Shown here: piece after piece, positions 55,284-64,000 of the stretch
Numbering within the stretch: position 1 is the first letter of the stretch
Layout of the letters: the number at the start of each line of letters is the position of its first letter
From: an uncultured Coriobacteriaceae bacterium
Lineage (GTDB): Bacteria; Actinomycetota; Coriobacteriia; Coriobacteriales; Eggerthellaceae
Length of the DNA stretch: 64,000 nt
Reading direction: 5' to 3'
Assembly: GCA_900539675.1 (NCBI GenBank)
Contig: UQDJ01000001.1
Span: 1-64,000, forward strand
Notes under the pieces: generated by a model
The model's input: only the letters and a program-made list of their open reading frames with translations
What the model was told of the DNA's origin: nothing
Databases searched by the model: none
Made by a program: the position numbers and the translations under genes

Positions 55284-55712
55284 ATGAGCAATGAAGGTAA
55301 GCGCGTTCGCGCACACTATGTTGGCACCTTTGATGACGGCACCGTATTCGATTCTTCAGTCGATCGCGGTGAACCGCTGGAATTTGTGTGCATGGCTGGA
55401 CAGATGATCCCCGGCTTCGACAAAGCAGTCAATGAAATGGAAGTGGGCGAAACCAAAAAGGTTCACCTGCCCGCATCTGAAGCATATGGCGAACGCAGTG
55501 AAGAACTGGTACAAACCGTTCCCACAGCAAACGTTCCAGGCGCCGAAGAGCTGCCTGTTGGTCAAACGGTATACCTGCAGGGCCCTGGTGGCCAACCCCT
55601 ACCTGCTAAGGTGGTAGAAGTTACCCCCGAACATGTCACCTTTGACCTGAACCACGAAATGGCTGGCAAGGATCTCAACTTCGAAATTACCCTGGTTGAG
55701 GTTTTAGACTAA
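55284..55712 (+). CDS. FKBP-type peptidyl-prolyl isomerase (SlyD-like)
   Basis: 142 residues. The layout is that of SlyD: an FKBP start (VRAHYVGTFDDGTVFDSS, about 7-25), PLEFVCMAGQMIPGFDKAVNEMEVGETKKVHLP, the inserted chaperone flap (about 70-120; ELVQTVPTANVPGAEELPVGQ), then VTFDLNHEMAGKDLNFEITLVEV. It assists folding in the cytoplasm by turning prolyl bonds. It lacks the His-rich metal-binding tail of enterobacterial SlyD and has no signal peptide. A single gene: terminators lie 100 bp before it and about 100 bp after. Confidence 0.92.
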   Translation: MSNEGKRVRAHYVGTFDDGTVFDSSVDRGEPLEFVCMAGQMIPGFDKAVNEMEVGETKKVHLPASEAYGERSEELVQTVPTANVPGAEELPVGQTVYLQGPGGQPLPAKVVEVTPEHVTFDLNHEMAGKDLNFEITLVEVLD

Positions 55713-55806
55713 TTTGATTAATTTAAAGTTTTAGATTTGCCGGCAGGCCTGAACGCCGATAATGCCGCCTTGCGATAAGTCACTATACGATAAGCCACCA
55801 TGCTAT

Positions 55807-55873
55807 AAAAGCCCCGCTCAAGAACTCCTCTTAGCTATCCCATAGGTACGATCAAGTTCATTGAGCGGGGCTT
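55807..55873. terminator. Long-loop hairpin between convergent genes
   Basis: GCCCCGCTCAA (55811-55821) pairs with TTGAGCGGGGC (55861-55871), with AAAA before and TTC after and a loop of about 39 bases. It lies between the FKBP gene and the thioesterase gene, which converge on it. Confidence 0.65.
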
Positions 55874-55878
55874 CATTG

Positions 55879-56286
55879 TTAATACAGCTTCGATGTAAAC
55901 GGCATCAATCGATGTCTCTTTTTGCCATACATGGTCATCTGAGACACATTAAACAGCTTGCCATCGGAGAGACGATACTGCTCAACCTTCCACTGCGAAA
56001 TACGACCACCAGCGTGGATGGGAGTGGCTATCGTTTCTACCGTGTCTCCCTCCTGTACCGGAAGAAGATGAGTGCTGCTTACCTCTACTCCTAGAAAGAA
56101 CATCTTTTCACTGTCATAGTGGTCGGTACAGCACTGGCTGGCGGCATTTTCTGCTAACGCAGCACTGATGCCGCCATGCAACACACCATGAGGCTGAAGC
56201 ATATCATGGGTCACCACCATATGGGTGACATATTTATCCGGCCTAGATTCAATCAAGGTAATACCCAAGATGTCTGATAATGCCAT
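55879..56286 (-). CDS. PaaI-type hotdog thioesterase
   Basis: 135 residues, one hotdog domain of the 4HBT/PaaI kind: MLQPHGVLHGGISAALAENAAS (about 29-50) with the conserved His-Gly-Gly turn and catalytic-area Glu, then VEVSSTHLLPVQEGDTVETIA. Such enzymes split acyl- or aroyl-CoA thioesters; one branch hydrolyses 1,4-dihydroxy-2-naphthoyl-CoA in menaquinone synthesis, which would suit a menaquinone-using organism, but no men genes are nearby. Its ATG directly follows the stop of the membrane-protein gene (TAAATG). Confidence 0.88.
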   Translation of the reverse strand: MALSDILGITLIESRPDKYVTHMVVTHDMLQPHGVLHGGISAALAENAASQCCTDHYDSEKMFFLGVEVSSTHLLPVQEGDTVETIATPIHAGGRISQWKVEQYRLSDGKLFNVSQMTMYGKKRHRLMPFTSKLY

Positions 56287-56895
56287 TTATCGTTCCTTTT
56301 CTTTAATGCCAGCTATCAATTCACGTTTACGCCGTTCGTAGTCTTCATCATGGCGCTTTTCAAGAGCAGCAATTTCTTCGTCTTCGCCCAGCGGAAGCCT
56401 CTCATGGACTTCGCGAGGTTCAGGATGAGGATGATTGTCAAAATAGCCCGTCTGACCGCGCACATTCCAAGCACAGATTGCAAAGGAAAGAGCAATGATT
56501 AAGGTCATGATGGTTGCCGGATTGATTTTTCCTTGCGACCACGCACTTGCGGTAAACCAGGCAGCCAATAAAGCGTAGAGAAAGGTGGCCCAAAAAAAGA
56601 TAGCGATGCGGCGTGGATTATGTGCGCCCCACAAGCCTGACAGTGCAATAAGAAGGGTTAGCCCACCTTCGATAACCGTCGATGGACCCACCTCCAAAAT
56701 AGGAACCATTTCCTGCAAATGAAAAATGCCTGCAATTGAAAGACTGATAAAACCAACACCGAAACCGGCTTCGATAACTGCCCATATCGCCAGAGCAATA
56801 CACAAAACGCGGGTACGCCGCTGCCATATGGTATAGGGGCTACCATCGGCAGACAGACGTACCTTCTTTGGTTTCTTGTTTTGCTGTTTGAGCAC
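56287..56895 (-). CDS. Four-helix membrane protein of unknown function
   Basis: 202 residues. A basic N-terminus (KQQNKKPKKVRLS) is followed by four hydrophobic helices (about 30-55, 70-90, 98-118 and 123-143) and a long charged cytoplasmic tail (GEDEEIAALEKRHDEDYERRKREL). I recognise no family. It begins with GTG directly after the pheT stop (TAAGTG) and ends directly before the thioesterase start, so it belongs to the pheST transcript and is probably co-translated with it; that says little about function. Confidence 0.75.
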   Translation of the reverse strand: MLKQQNKKPKKVRLSADGSPYTIWQRRTRVLCIALAIWAVIEAGFGVGFISLSIAGIFHLQEMVPILEVGPSTVIEGGLTLLIALSGLWGAHNPRRIAIFFWATFLYALLAAWFTASAWSQGKINPATIMTLIIALSFAICAWNVRGQTGYFDNHPHPEPREVHERLPLGEDEEIAALEKRHDEDYERRKRELIAGIKEKER

Positions 56896-59367
56896 TTAGC
56901 TGCGAACCTCCGCGCCAGTAGAGCCACACACCTTCTTAATCAAACGTGCGTGTTGCTTATCCACTTCTTCAGTTGTCAGTGTACGATCGTCAGCACGATA
57001 CTCAAGCTTATAGGCCATAGACTTCTTGCCTTCACCCAAACGCTTCTCATCGCGATACACATCGAACAGCTGAACCGTATCAAGCAACTTACCACCAGCA
57101 GACGTAATTGCGCGCTGGAGTTTCTCATGCGTTACCGACTCGTCTACGACGAACGCCACGTCCATCGTTACTGCCGGGAACACCGAAACAGCTACATAAT
57201 CGCGAGCAGGACGAGCGCACTTGATGAGCGCTTCCAAATCCAGCTCGAATGCAACAACCGGGGCCTGAGCTTCAAACGCCTCACATGCTAAGGGGTGGAT
57301 TTCACCAACCCAGCCAAGAGTGGTACCCCCCGAGAGAACTTCAGCTGCACGACCAGGTTGCAAGTGCGGAGCCTCATCTGCCGAAAGAGCTTTGAAGCGA
57401 GCTTTTGGAATAGCCAGTTCGCGAATCAAACTTTCAATAACGCCTTTACCATCGAAGAAATCAAACGGTGCTGGCGTGTTGTTCCACTGAGCATCATGCA
57501 TCGCACCTGCCATAACGGCCGCTAAACGCTGACGTTCTTTGGGCTTTTTCTTTCCTTCGGCGGCGAAGAATACCACACCCGTTTCATAGAGCTGCACATT
57601 ATGCACACCACGACTTTGGTTGTACGCTACACTGCGCAGCAAGCCCGGAATAATAGACTGGCGCATAACTGACTGTTCTGCATTGAGGGGATTGAGCAGC
57701 TCAACCGGAATACCCAAGCCCTCTGTAGGCATACGCAGCTGTTCGAGCTCATGCGGATCACCAAACGAATAGGTCATAGTCTCGTTCAAGCCGCACGCGC
57801 GCAAGGTGTTGTTAACCTTATCCATCGTGCGCTGAGCCTCGGTGCGCTCGCCCAAACGGCCCGCCCCCGCGGGAAGCGTGGATTCGATGCGATCCATACC
57901 CCACAAACGCAGTACTTCTTCATAGAGATCAATTTCACGTTCCAGGTCAGGACGAAACGTTGGCGCTATAACGCCCAACATATTCGGATCGCCCGTTTCA
58001 TCTACCTTACAACCCAAACGACGCAGTACATCAACAATGAAGTCGCGCGGAATAGCGGAGCCCATCATCTTGTTGAAGCGCGGAATGCGGAACAACAACT
58101 TTATTTCCTCAGTAGGAAGCGGATATTCATCAACAATGCCCTTATCGTTAAACGCGGCATAGCTTACCTTGCCGCCGGACACTTCAGCAATCAGTGCTGC
58201 AGCAGCGGCCGAGCGAACATCCATGCCGTGATCATCTACCCCGCGCTCATAACGCATAGAACTTTCAGACATAAGACCAAGGTTGCGGCTGGTTCGACTG
58301 GTACGACCTGCCTCGAAAGCAGCTGCTTCCAAGAGAATATCAACCGTTTTATCGGTTACTTCGGTGTCCAGGCCACCCATAACGCCAGCCAGGGCCACAG
58401 CGCCACGTTCAGGCGTAGAAATAACAGTCATATCAGGCGTTAAGATACGCTCTTCACCATCTAGCGTGGTCAGCTTTTCGCCTTCTTCGGCAGCGCGAAC
58501 CACAATGTGAGCTTTGCCATCACTATCTTTTAAGGTATCTAAGTCAAAAGCGTGAAGTGGCTGACCGAACAGGAACAGGATGTAATTCGTTACGTCAACA
58601 ATGTTATTGATGGAACGCTGGCCAATAGATGCCAAACGCTCAACCATCCAATCTGGCGAAGGGCCAACCTTGCAGCCACGAATAACGCGCGCAGTATAGC
58701 GCGGGCAGCGCTTCGGCTCTTCAATGGTTACCTGGACGGTTTCATCGACGGGCGTTGCAGAGGTATCCAGCTCCAACATTTCAACCATATGATCAAGCGG
58801 ACAGGTATACGGCACTTGATACATGGCGCCCACTTCGCGCGCCATGCCAACAATAGACAAGCTGTCCGGTCGATTGGGAGTAATTTCCAAATCCAAAACC
58901 GTATCCGACAAGCCAGCGTAATCCGCATAAGGCATACCCACCGGGGCATCTTCAGGCAAAATCATAATACCCTCGTGGTCGCTGCCTAAGCCCAGCTCAC
59001 GCGCAGAGCAGCACATACCGCAGCTTGCAACGCCGCGCAACTTGGACTTTTTAATCTTGAAGTCGCCTGGAAGAACTGCGCCTATCGTTGCCACCGCAAC
59101 CTTAATGCCCGCTTTGATATTGGGAGCGCCACATACAATTTGCAGCGGTTCATCTTCTCCCACATCAACCTGAACAACATGCATGTGATCGCTATCGGGA
59201 TGATCTATGCAGGTTTCTACATAGCCAACGACTACCCCGTCAAAGGCAGCGCCCGTTCTATCCACACCTTCAACTCCTGTGCCGGTAAGATCCAAACGGT
59301 CGCAGAAGGCCTTAATATCGCTCGGCACCTCAACATACTGTGAGAGCCATTTCAAAGATACTTTCAT
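56896..59367 (-). CDS. pheT: Phenylalanine--tRNA ligase beta subunit
   Basis: 823 residues, usual for the bacterial beta subunit. Domain order: N-terminal KVSLKWLSQYV; the OB-fold tRNA-binding domain EMAP-II-like part (VVQVDVGEDEPLQIVCGAPNI, about 63-83); the B3/B4 editing domain; B5 with the two DNA-binding-like folds (EEIKLLFRIPRFNKMMG); the catalytic-like domain (FRPDLEREIDLYEEVLRLWGMDRI, then LLNPLNAEQSVMRQSIIPGLL); and the C-terminal anticodon-binding ferredoxin-like domain (FPAVTMDVAFVVDE). With PheS it forms the alpha2-beta2 enzyme charging tRNA-Phe. It follows pheS by 18 bp under the T-box leader. Confidence 0.97.
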   Translation of the reverse strand: MKVSLKWLSQYVEVPSDIKAFCDRLDLTGTGVEGVDRTGAAFDGVVVGYVETCIDHPDSDHMHVVQVDVGEDEPLQIVCGAPNIKAGIKVAVATIGAVLPGDFKIKKSKLRGVASCGMCCSARELGLGSDHEGIMILPEDAPVGMPYADYAGLSDTVLDLEITPNRPDSLSIVGMAREVGAMYQVPYTCPLDHMVEMLELDTSATPVDETVQVTIEEPKRCPRYTARVIRGCKVGPSPDWMVERLASIGQRSINNIVDVTNYILFLFGQPLHAFDLDTLKDSDGKAHIVVRAAEEGEKLTTLDGEERILTPDMTVISTPERGAVALAGVMGGLDTEVTDKTVDILLEAAAFEAGRTSRTSRNLGLMSESSMRYERGVDDHGMDVRSAAAAALIAEVSGGKVSYAAFNDKGIVDEYPLPTEEIKLLFRIPRFNKMMGSAIPRDFIVDVLRRLGCKVDETGDPNMLGVIAPTFRPDLEREIDLYEEVLRLWGMDRIESTLPAGAGRLGERTEAQRTMDKVNNTLRACGLNETMTYSFGDPHELEQLRMPTEGLGIPVELLNPLNAEQSVMRQSIIPGLLRSVAYNQSRGVHNVQLYETGVVFFAAEGKKKPKERQRLAAVMAGAMHDAQWNNTPAPFDFFDGKGVIESLIRELAIPKARFKALSADEAPHLQPGRAAEVLSGGTTLGWVGEIHPLACEAFEAQAPVVAFELDLEALIKCARPARDYVAVSVFPAVTMDVAFVVDESVTHEKLQRAITSAGGKLLDTVQLFDVYRDEKRLGEGKKSMAYKLEYRADDRTLTTEEVDKQHARLIKKVCGSTGAEVRS

Positions 59368-59385
59368 GTCACTTATCCTTCTCGT

Positions 59386-60447
59386 TTAGAACTGACGCAA
59401 GAATCTCATGTCGCCTTCAAGCAACATGCGCAGATCAGGAACGTCGTATTTCAGGCACGCTACGCGCTCAACACCTACACCAAAGGCAAAGCCAGAATAA
59501 ACTTCTGGATCAATGCCGGACATGCGCAAAACATTGGGATCAACCATGCCGCAGCCCAGAATTTCAAGCCAGCCAGTACCCTTGCACATACGGCAGCCCT
59601 TGCCATGACAAATGCCACACGATACATCCACTTCTGCAGACGGTTCCGTGAACGGGAAGAAGTGCGCACGGAAACGCGTCTTGCGTTCAGGGCCAAACAT
59701 CTGCTTGCAAAAATATTCAAGCGTACCCTTCAAATCGCTGAAGGTAATGTTTTTGTCCACTGCTAAACCTTCGCACTGCGTAAACTGCGGCAGATGCGAC
59801 GGGTCTGCCACATCGCGGCGATATACCTTACCCGGCGCGATAACGTAAATAGGCAGGTCCTGATCTTCCATAGCGTGCACCTGTACGCCAGAAGTTTGGG
59901 TGCGCAGCAGTACGTCAGATTCGCCCCGTACGTTAGATTTTTCGCCCGAAAGATCGCGCACATAAAACGTGTCCTGCATAGAGCGGCTCGGATGGTCAGC
60001 TGGGGCATTGAGTGCCGTAAAGTTATACCAGTCGGTTTCCACTTCTGGACCCGTTGCTACCGAATAACCCAGGCCTAAAAAGATTTCCGAAATTTCATCG
60101 GTAATAGCATTAATCAAATGACGCGTGCCCATCTGCTGAGCGCGACCAGGAAGCGTAATATCAACCGCATCGGCTTCCATGCGCGCTTCCAGTTCTTTGT
60201 GGGATAAATCCTTCTTCTTGGACTCAAGCGCCGCTTCAATTTCGTTGCGTGCCGCATTTACCGTCTTGCCCACTTCAGCACGATATTCCTTGTCAATCTG
60301 ACCCATGGAGCGCAGATACTTGGTCAAGGAACCAGACTTTCCCACCACTTCAACACGGATTTTTTCCAGCGCTGCCGTGTCAGACGCCTGACTAATTGCC
60401 GATAAGGTATCGGCGTGCAGGGATTTGATGTCGTCAACTACTGACAT
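59386..60447 (-). CDS. pheS: Phenylalanine--tRNA ligase alpha subunit
   Basis: 353 residues from the ATG at 60447; an in-frame TTG three codons upstream is less likely. The N-terminal coiled coil is about 1-85. Class II catalytic motifs follow: GTRHLINAITDEISEIFLGLGY (motif 1), TQTSGVQVHAMEDQDLPIYVIAPGKVYRRD (motif 2, about 195-224), TQCEGLAVDK, then FTEPSAEVDVSCGICHGKGCRMCKGTGWLEILGCGMV and GFAFGVGVERVACLKY (motif 3). The GICHGKGCRMCKGTGW segment holds four Cys and may bind zinc. It makes Phe-tRNA with PheT and is controlled by the T-box upstream. Confidence 0.97.
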   Translation of the reverse strand: MSVVDDIKSLHADTLSAISQASDTAALEKIRVEVVGKSGSLTKYLRSMGQIDKEYRAEVGKTVNAARNEIEAALESKKKDLSHKELEARMEADAVDITLPGRAQQMGTRHLINAITDEISEIFLGLGYSVATGPEVETDWYNFTALNAPADHPSRSMQDTFYVRDLSGEKSNVRGESDVLLRTQTSGVQVHAMEDQDLPIYVIAPGKVYRRDVADPSHLPQFTQCEGLAVDKNITFSDLKGTLEYFCKQMFGPERKTRFRAHFFPFTEPSAEVDVSCGICHGKGCRMCKGTGWLEILGCGMVDPNVLRMSGIDPEVYSGFAFGVGVERVACLKYDVPDLRMLLEGDMRFLRQF

Positions 60448-60465
60448 TCCTCGCAACCTTTCTTA

Positions 60466-60785
60466 CTAACAATAAAAAAGAGCCCTTCTTCATCCTTAGA
60501 AATCCAAGGACGAGAAGGGCTCTCGCGGTACCACCCTGGTTGATAGCAACCCCGCCCTAGTAAGGCATGTTACGGCGGTTGTCTATCCACTCACAAGCTC
60601 TATAACGGGAGCTCCCGTCAAAGCTACTAACATCCATGGCACATTGTCAATTACCTGGGCTTTAGTCACGTTATTCGCACCTTGTCAGGCAATTGTAAAA
60701 CCATCCTGGGTTCACTTTGATGCTCAGAAGGGAATCATACGCCTTGCAAACGCCGCCCTTTCAGCCTGGGAGCAACTCTCTGGTA
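60466..60785 (-). promoter_or_regulatory. T-box leader (Phe) of pheST
   Basis: On the minus strand the T-box AGGGTGGTACCGCG is at 60537-60524. It is followed at once by the terminator AGAGCCCTTCTCG ... GAAGGGCTCT with a T run (60478-60471). Upstream, Stem I is recognisable from about 60783 (GAGAGTTGCTCCCAGG), and its specifier region TTCCCTTCTGAGC offers TTC at 60734-60732, a Phe codon, in agreement with the gene controlled. Uncharged tRNA-Phe should pair with the TTC and the T-box bulge and favour the antiterminator, letting pheST be transcribed. The 5' limit is approximate. Confidence 0.93.
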
Positions 60786-61031
60786 TGTTTGCACGTTGTG
60801 CGTATGCTGTCTTCGTCATCGTATGTGGCCCGTATTTTACCCCGATACCTCCAGGTATCAGGCGCATAAAGTATCCTTTGCACAAAAAGCACGGAGCGGC
60901 AAGGCAAGTAGTGCAACGGCAGTGCGCCTGCAATAGTGGCAGAAAGCATGTTTGAGGGCTGATGCGCTCTTCAGCTGGTGTGGAAACACTAGTGAGCGTT
61001 TTTTGCTAGCTCGTCAGCTAGCGCAGGAACA
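60786..61031. other. Intergenic region upstream of the T-box
   Basis: No gene is seen. It must hold the pheST promoter on the minus strand (near 60800-60900), which I cannot fix with confidence. Just after the dnaK stop, CACTAGTGAGCG and CACTAGTTAGCA, each followed by a TTTT(T)AGCTAGC-like tract, form a short imperfect repeat (60989-61050). Confidence 0.4.
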
Positions 61032-62813
61032 CTAGTTAGCATTTTTAGCTAGCTCGCGGGCATGCTTACTAGAATTATCTAAGCGCTCGGCGGCAACAAC
61101 GATGTTGCGCGCCTCTGCCTGCGGATCCAGACGTTCCTTCTTGCTAGGACGACGGGCTAACACGCGCGAAAGCTCATTGATGTCCGATTTGATCGTGCGT
61201 TTTTCAGTTTTATCCAACTGTTTGCCTACGGCATTTAAAGCCGCATTTGCTTCGTTTAAGAGCTCTTGAGCCTTCTGGCGCACATCCAACGTAGCACGAC
61301 GAAATTCGTCCTCTTCGGCGTAATCTTTTGCGTCCTGAATAGCACGTTCGATCTCTTCATCCGACATACGATCCGAATCGTCAATAACAATGGACTGTTC
61401 ACGCCCGGTGCCCAAATCCTTAGCGGATACCGTTAGAATGCCATTCGTATCAATGTCGAAGGTCACTTCGATCTGTGGCACACCAGCTGGAGCGCGCTTA
61501 ATACCCTTCAAGCGAAACGTACCAATAGCCTTGTTGTCCTTCGCCATAGGACGTTCACCTTGCAGGACCTTTATTTCAACACTGGTCTGAAACGGTGCTG
61601 CCGTACTGAAAATCTGCGAATAATGAACCGGCAGTGTCGTATTGCGCTCCACCAAACGGGTAGCTACGCCACCGACTGTTTCAATAGACAAAGACAAAGG
61701 AGTTACGTCCAGCAGCAACAAGCTGTTTGCTGGAACAATATTAGCCGAAGATGCCGAGAGAGTTTCGCCCTGAATAGCAGCGCCGGTTGCCACGCATTCA
61801 TCGGGATTGATAGAAGCTGAAGGCTCTTTACCAGTCAGCGCACGCACATGGTCTTGAACAGCTGGAATACGGGTAGAGCCGCCTACCAGCAAAACGCAGC
61901 CCAGCTCGGATGCAGCAATGCCAGCATCGTTTAATGCTGATTGCACTGGATTGGTGGTACGCTCTACCAAATGACGCGTCAGACGATCGAATTCTGCGCG
62001 CGTCAGCGTTTCGTCCATATGGAGTGGCTCAGCGCCATTCTGAACCAAAAAAGGCAAGTTTATCTGGGTCGACGTCATGCTTGACAGTTCTTTTTTGGCC
62101 GCTTCTGCCGCCTGACGAACGCGCTGCAGCGCCATAGCATCACGCACTTTAACGCCCGTCTTTTCTTGGAACCTCTGCAGCAGATATTCCACAATGCACT
62201 CATCGAAGTCATCGCCACCTAAGTGGTTATCGCCTGAAGTTGCTAAAACCTCGATAACATCATCGCCAATTTCAATAATAGACACATCGAACGTGCCACC
62301 GCCCAGATCGTACACCATAACCTTTTGTGCTGTACCGTTATCCAAGCCATAAGCCAGTGCCGCACTAGTGGGTTCGTTGATAATACGCAGCACGTTTAAG
62401 CCAGCAATGCGCCCTGCGTCCTTGGTGGCCTGACGCTGAGAATCATCGAAGTAGGCTGGAACGGTAATCACCGCATCGGTTACTTCTTGCCCTAAAAATG
62501 CCTCAGCGTCGCGGCGAAGCTTTGTCAAAATCATGGCCGAAAGTTCCTGGGGTGTATATGCTTTACCGTCAATGTTGACCGTCCACGAAGTACCCATGTG
62601 GCGCTTAACCGAAGCAATAGTGCGGCTAGGATTGACGGCTGCTTGGCGCGTAGCAATAGTACCCACTAAACGTTCGCCATCTTTAGAGAACGCCACTACA
62701 CTTGGCGTGGTACGTTCACCTTCTGCGTTAGGAATAATGGTGGCATGACCACCTTCCATAGTAGCCATACAACTATTTGTAGTTCCTAAATCGATACCAA
62801 TGGTTGCACCCAT
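61032..62813 (-). CDS. dnaK: Hsp70 chaperone (DnaK family)
   Basis: 593 residues from the ATG with GAAAGAGG six bases upstream; a short upstream extension lacks the conserved start. The ATPase domain shows [13 protein letters not shown] (3-15), [25 protein letters not shown], the [19 protein letters not shown] phosphate-2 motif and [14 protein letters not shown]. The linker is [23 protein letters not shown] (about 372-394), then the substrate-binding domain and a lid that stops early ([15 protein letters not shown]), without the long Gly/Gln-rich tail or EEVD-like end of many housekeeping DnaKs. GrpE is not in the neighbourhood; a J-domain gene lies upstream. It may be the main DnaK or a second Hsp70 paired with that J-protein. 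Confidence 0.93.
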   Translation of the reverse strand: MGATIGIDLGTTNSCMATMEGGHATIIPNAEGERTTPSVVAFSKDGERLVGTIATRQAAVNPSRTIASVKRHMGTSWTVNIDGKAYTPQELSAMILTKLRRDAEAFLGQEVTDAVITVPAYFDDSQRQATKDAGRIAGLNVLRIINEPTSAALAYGLDNGTAQKVMVYDLGGGTFDVSIIEIGDDVIEVLATSGDNHLGGDDFDECIVEYLLQRFQEKTGVKVRDAMALQRVRQAAEAAKKELSSMTSTQINLPFLVQNGAEPLHMDETLTRAEFDRLTRHLVERTTNPVQSALNDAGIAASELGCVLLVGGSTRIPAVQDHVRALTGKEPSASINPDECVATGAAIQGETLSASSANIVPANSLLLLDVTPLSLSIETVGGVATRLVERNTTLPVHYSQIFSTAAPFQTSVEIKVLQGERPMAKDNKAIGTFRLKGIKRAPAGVPQIEVTFDIDTNGILTVSAKDLGTGREQSIVIDDSDRMSDEEIERAIQDAKDYAEEDEFRRATLDVRQKAQELLNEANAALNAVGKQLDKTEKRTIKSDINELSRVLARRPSKKERLDPQAEARNIVVAAERLDNSSKHARELAKNAN

Positions 62814-62846
62814 GCAATGCCTCTTTCTCAAGCCACTCGAAACGCT

Positions 62847-62974
62847 TTTATGTCGCAGTTCGTTTATATCAAATCTCGTTTATGCCACAGTTTGTTTATG
62901 CCAAATGTCGTTTATGTCACAGTTCATGTATGGCGCAGCTCGTTTCTGCCAAAGCACATTTATTCCAACGCTCG
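62847..62974. repeat. Eight tandem 16-bp repeats between the J-domain and dnaK genes
   Basis: Starting at 62847, the sequence divides into eight consecutive 16-base units of the type TTTATGYCRCAGYTCG (for example TTTATGTCGCAGTTCG, TTTATGCCAAATGTCG, TTTATGTCACAGTTCA). Adjacent units also pair into four 32-base units. Copies diverge mostly in the second half. The array ends 34 bases before the dnaK start codon, where promoter or leader sequence is expected. No CRISPR-type spacers exist. Confidence 0.8.
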
Positions 62975-63119
62975 TGCGCATGACGCACGTAGTTTCCAAT
63001 AGCCCCTTCGCGCCTAAACAGTACCCAAATCAGTGTGCGAATTACACCCTTATCTCGGATCACCACTTAGACCAGTACCCGGATTGATGCCCGCAATAGG
63101 AGTGTTACAAGGTGCGACC
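62975..63119. other. Remainder of the dnaK upstream region
   Basis: No gene, terminator or clear promoter can be named here. It contains a small inverted repeat GTGCGCATGACGCAC (62970-62984) just after the 16-bp array. Confidence 0.35.
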
Positions 63120-63929
63120 TTAAAAGTAGAACGCGCCGCCTCCCCGCATCAGCATGGAACATGCATACTGCGCTAAACAGCAGCCGCAGCAAACAAACAT
63201 GGGGTCAACACCCATCGAAAAGCCGCGCGCTTTACCCTGCTGTTGATATTCCTGTCCCGCCATCTGGAATTGCTGCTGAGCACGACGGTAGTCAGCATTG
63301 CGCGGGTCCATTTTAAGAGCGCGGCGAATCTGTTCGTTTGCCATCATTGAATTACCTGCTCCTTGGTTTGCCAATGCGCTGAGGTAATACCAACGAGCAT
63401 TACGTCCAGCAGACGTGATGGCGTTTAGTATGTTAACCGCTTGCTGATAGCGACCCGCATTGATGGCATCAATGGCAGAACGCACAGCGGGAGAATCGCC
63501 CACTTCAGCTTCAGGATGAATAGGCCCTGCTCCATAGCCGCCAAAGCCAAAGATGTCGTCGAAATCGATCGTAGTCCATCCATAAGGACCCTGAGACGTG
63601 TATCCGCCCTGGCCACCAGTACCTGTACCACCGAAGGGGTCGTAGCCAGACTGGCCTGCACCACCAGCGCTGCCAGGATTACCGGCGCCATACCCACCAT
63701 ACGCTCCGCCCTGCGCCGCATGAGCACGGCGGTCACTTGCAGCATATTTTTCGGGGTTGGTAATACGGTCGTACGCTTCGTTAATTTCATTCATGCGTTC
63801 AGCCGCTTGAGGATCGTTAGGATTCAAATCAGGATGATTTTCGCGAGCCTTCTTGCGGTAGGCCTTCTTGATTTCATCCTCAGACGCATCACGACTTACG
63901 CCTAAAACCTCATACGGGTCTTTATTCAT
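63120..63929 (-). CDS. J-domain co-chaperone with C-terminal TPR-like region and Cys-rich tail
   Basis: 269 residues from the ATG at 63929 (MNKDPYEVLGVS); upstream in-frame ATGs would add an Arg-rich leader. The J-domain is at 1-68, with the essential HPD in ENHPDLNPNDP. A Gly-rich linker (GGYGAGNPGSAGGAG) follows, with an acidic segment TIDFDDIFGFGGYG, then two helical repeats like TPRs (AIDAINAGRYQQAVNILNAI; NARWYYLSALANQGAGN...ANEQIRRALKMDPRNADY). It ends in a hydrophobic, cysteine-rich tail (FVCCGCCLAQYACSMLMRGGG). The DnaJ zinc domain is absent, so it is not DnaJ proper; it should stimulate an Hsp70 ATPase, probably the adjacent DnaK, for particular clients. The Cys-rich tail could anchor it to membranes or bind metal. 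Confidence 0.88.
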   Translation of the reverse strand: MNKDPYEVLGVSRDASEDEIKKAYRKKARENHPDLNPNDPQAAERMNEINEAYDRITNPEKYAASDRRAHAAQGGAYGGYGAGNPGSAGGAGQSGYDPFGGTGTGGQGGYTSQGPYGWTTIDFDDIFGFGGYGAGPIHPEAEVGDSPAVRSAIDAINAGRYQQAVNILNAITSAGRNARWYYLSALANQGAGNSMMANEQIRRALKMDPRNADYRRAQQQFQMAGQEYQQQGKARGFSMGVDPMFVCCGCCLAQYACSMLMRGGGAFYF

Positions 63930-64000
63930 GGTGTGTCTTTTTCTCCTTCGCCTCAAACCTCTGCCATACGCCCGCATAGAGCACACTGCGCATCAGATGC

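Noticed and set aside
62847..62974. CRISPR array
   Set aside because: The 16-bp units follow one another directly with no spacers and no cas genes nearby.

Overview
The window looks like a chromosome segment of a gut- or mouth-type actinobacterium of the class Coriobacteriia, most likely family Eggerthellaceae. The reasons are the content (sortase-type surface proteins full of Ig/MBG-like repeats, a DUF2510 membrane protein, UbiD/UbiX/LpdD decarboxylase genes, ArsB/NhaD-like transporters) and the base composition, which reads near 50% G+C outside one G+C-rich island. A Cryptobacterium-like genome would fit. This placement is inference, not a match.

Left third (1-30 kb): the 5' end of an aldo/keto reductase gene, a secreted lipoprotein deaminase, a surface 5'-nucleotidase, an AAA+/DUF4143 ATPase and a broken group II intron sitting behind a terminator. 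Then comes a surface-protein locus. Its largest gene, a giant adhesin of about 3,764 codons, is cut in two by an 8.57 kb G+C-rich integrative element (about 17737-26303). The two gene halves (26301-29144 and 9283-17736) share a short GCCCG core, and joining them at the core restores one open frame. The element carries a tyrosine integrase, an excisionase-like HTH protein, an XRE regulator, a P4/D5-type primase-helicase, structured DNA that may be an origin, two small genes and two exported cargo proteins. Its left end is the 3' part of a tRNA gene plus that tRNA's terminator, so its normal target is probably a tRNA gene and this copy occupies a secondary site. Facing the adhesin is a regulator that fuses an NTF2/SnoaL-like domain to a LytTR DNA-binding domain.

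Middle (30.5-49.6 kb): a minus-strand arginine biosynthesis operon in the order argC-argJ-argB-argD-argG-(DUF2510 gene)-argH; a minus-strand group MaoC-like, VOC, ketopantoate-reductase-like and AroQ-like; a divergent LysR gene followed by glutamine-dependent NAD synthetase; a minus-strand alpha/beta hydrolase-nitroreductase pair; and a plus-strand lpdD-ubiD-ubiX cassette for prenyl-FMN-dependent decarboxylation of an aromatic acid, followed by ogt.

Right (49.6-64 kb): a polytopic permease, two tandem paralogous ArsB/NhaD-type transporters with related promoter/leader regions, an FKBP-type isomerase, a hotdog thioesterase, a membrane protein, pheS-pheT under a T-box leader with a TTC specifier, and an Hsp70/J-domain pair separated by eight 16-bp tandem repeats.
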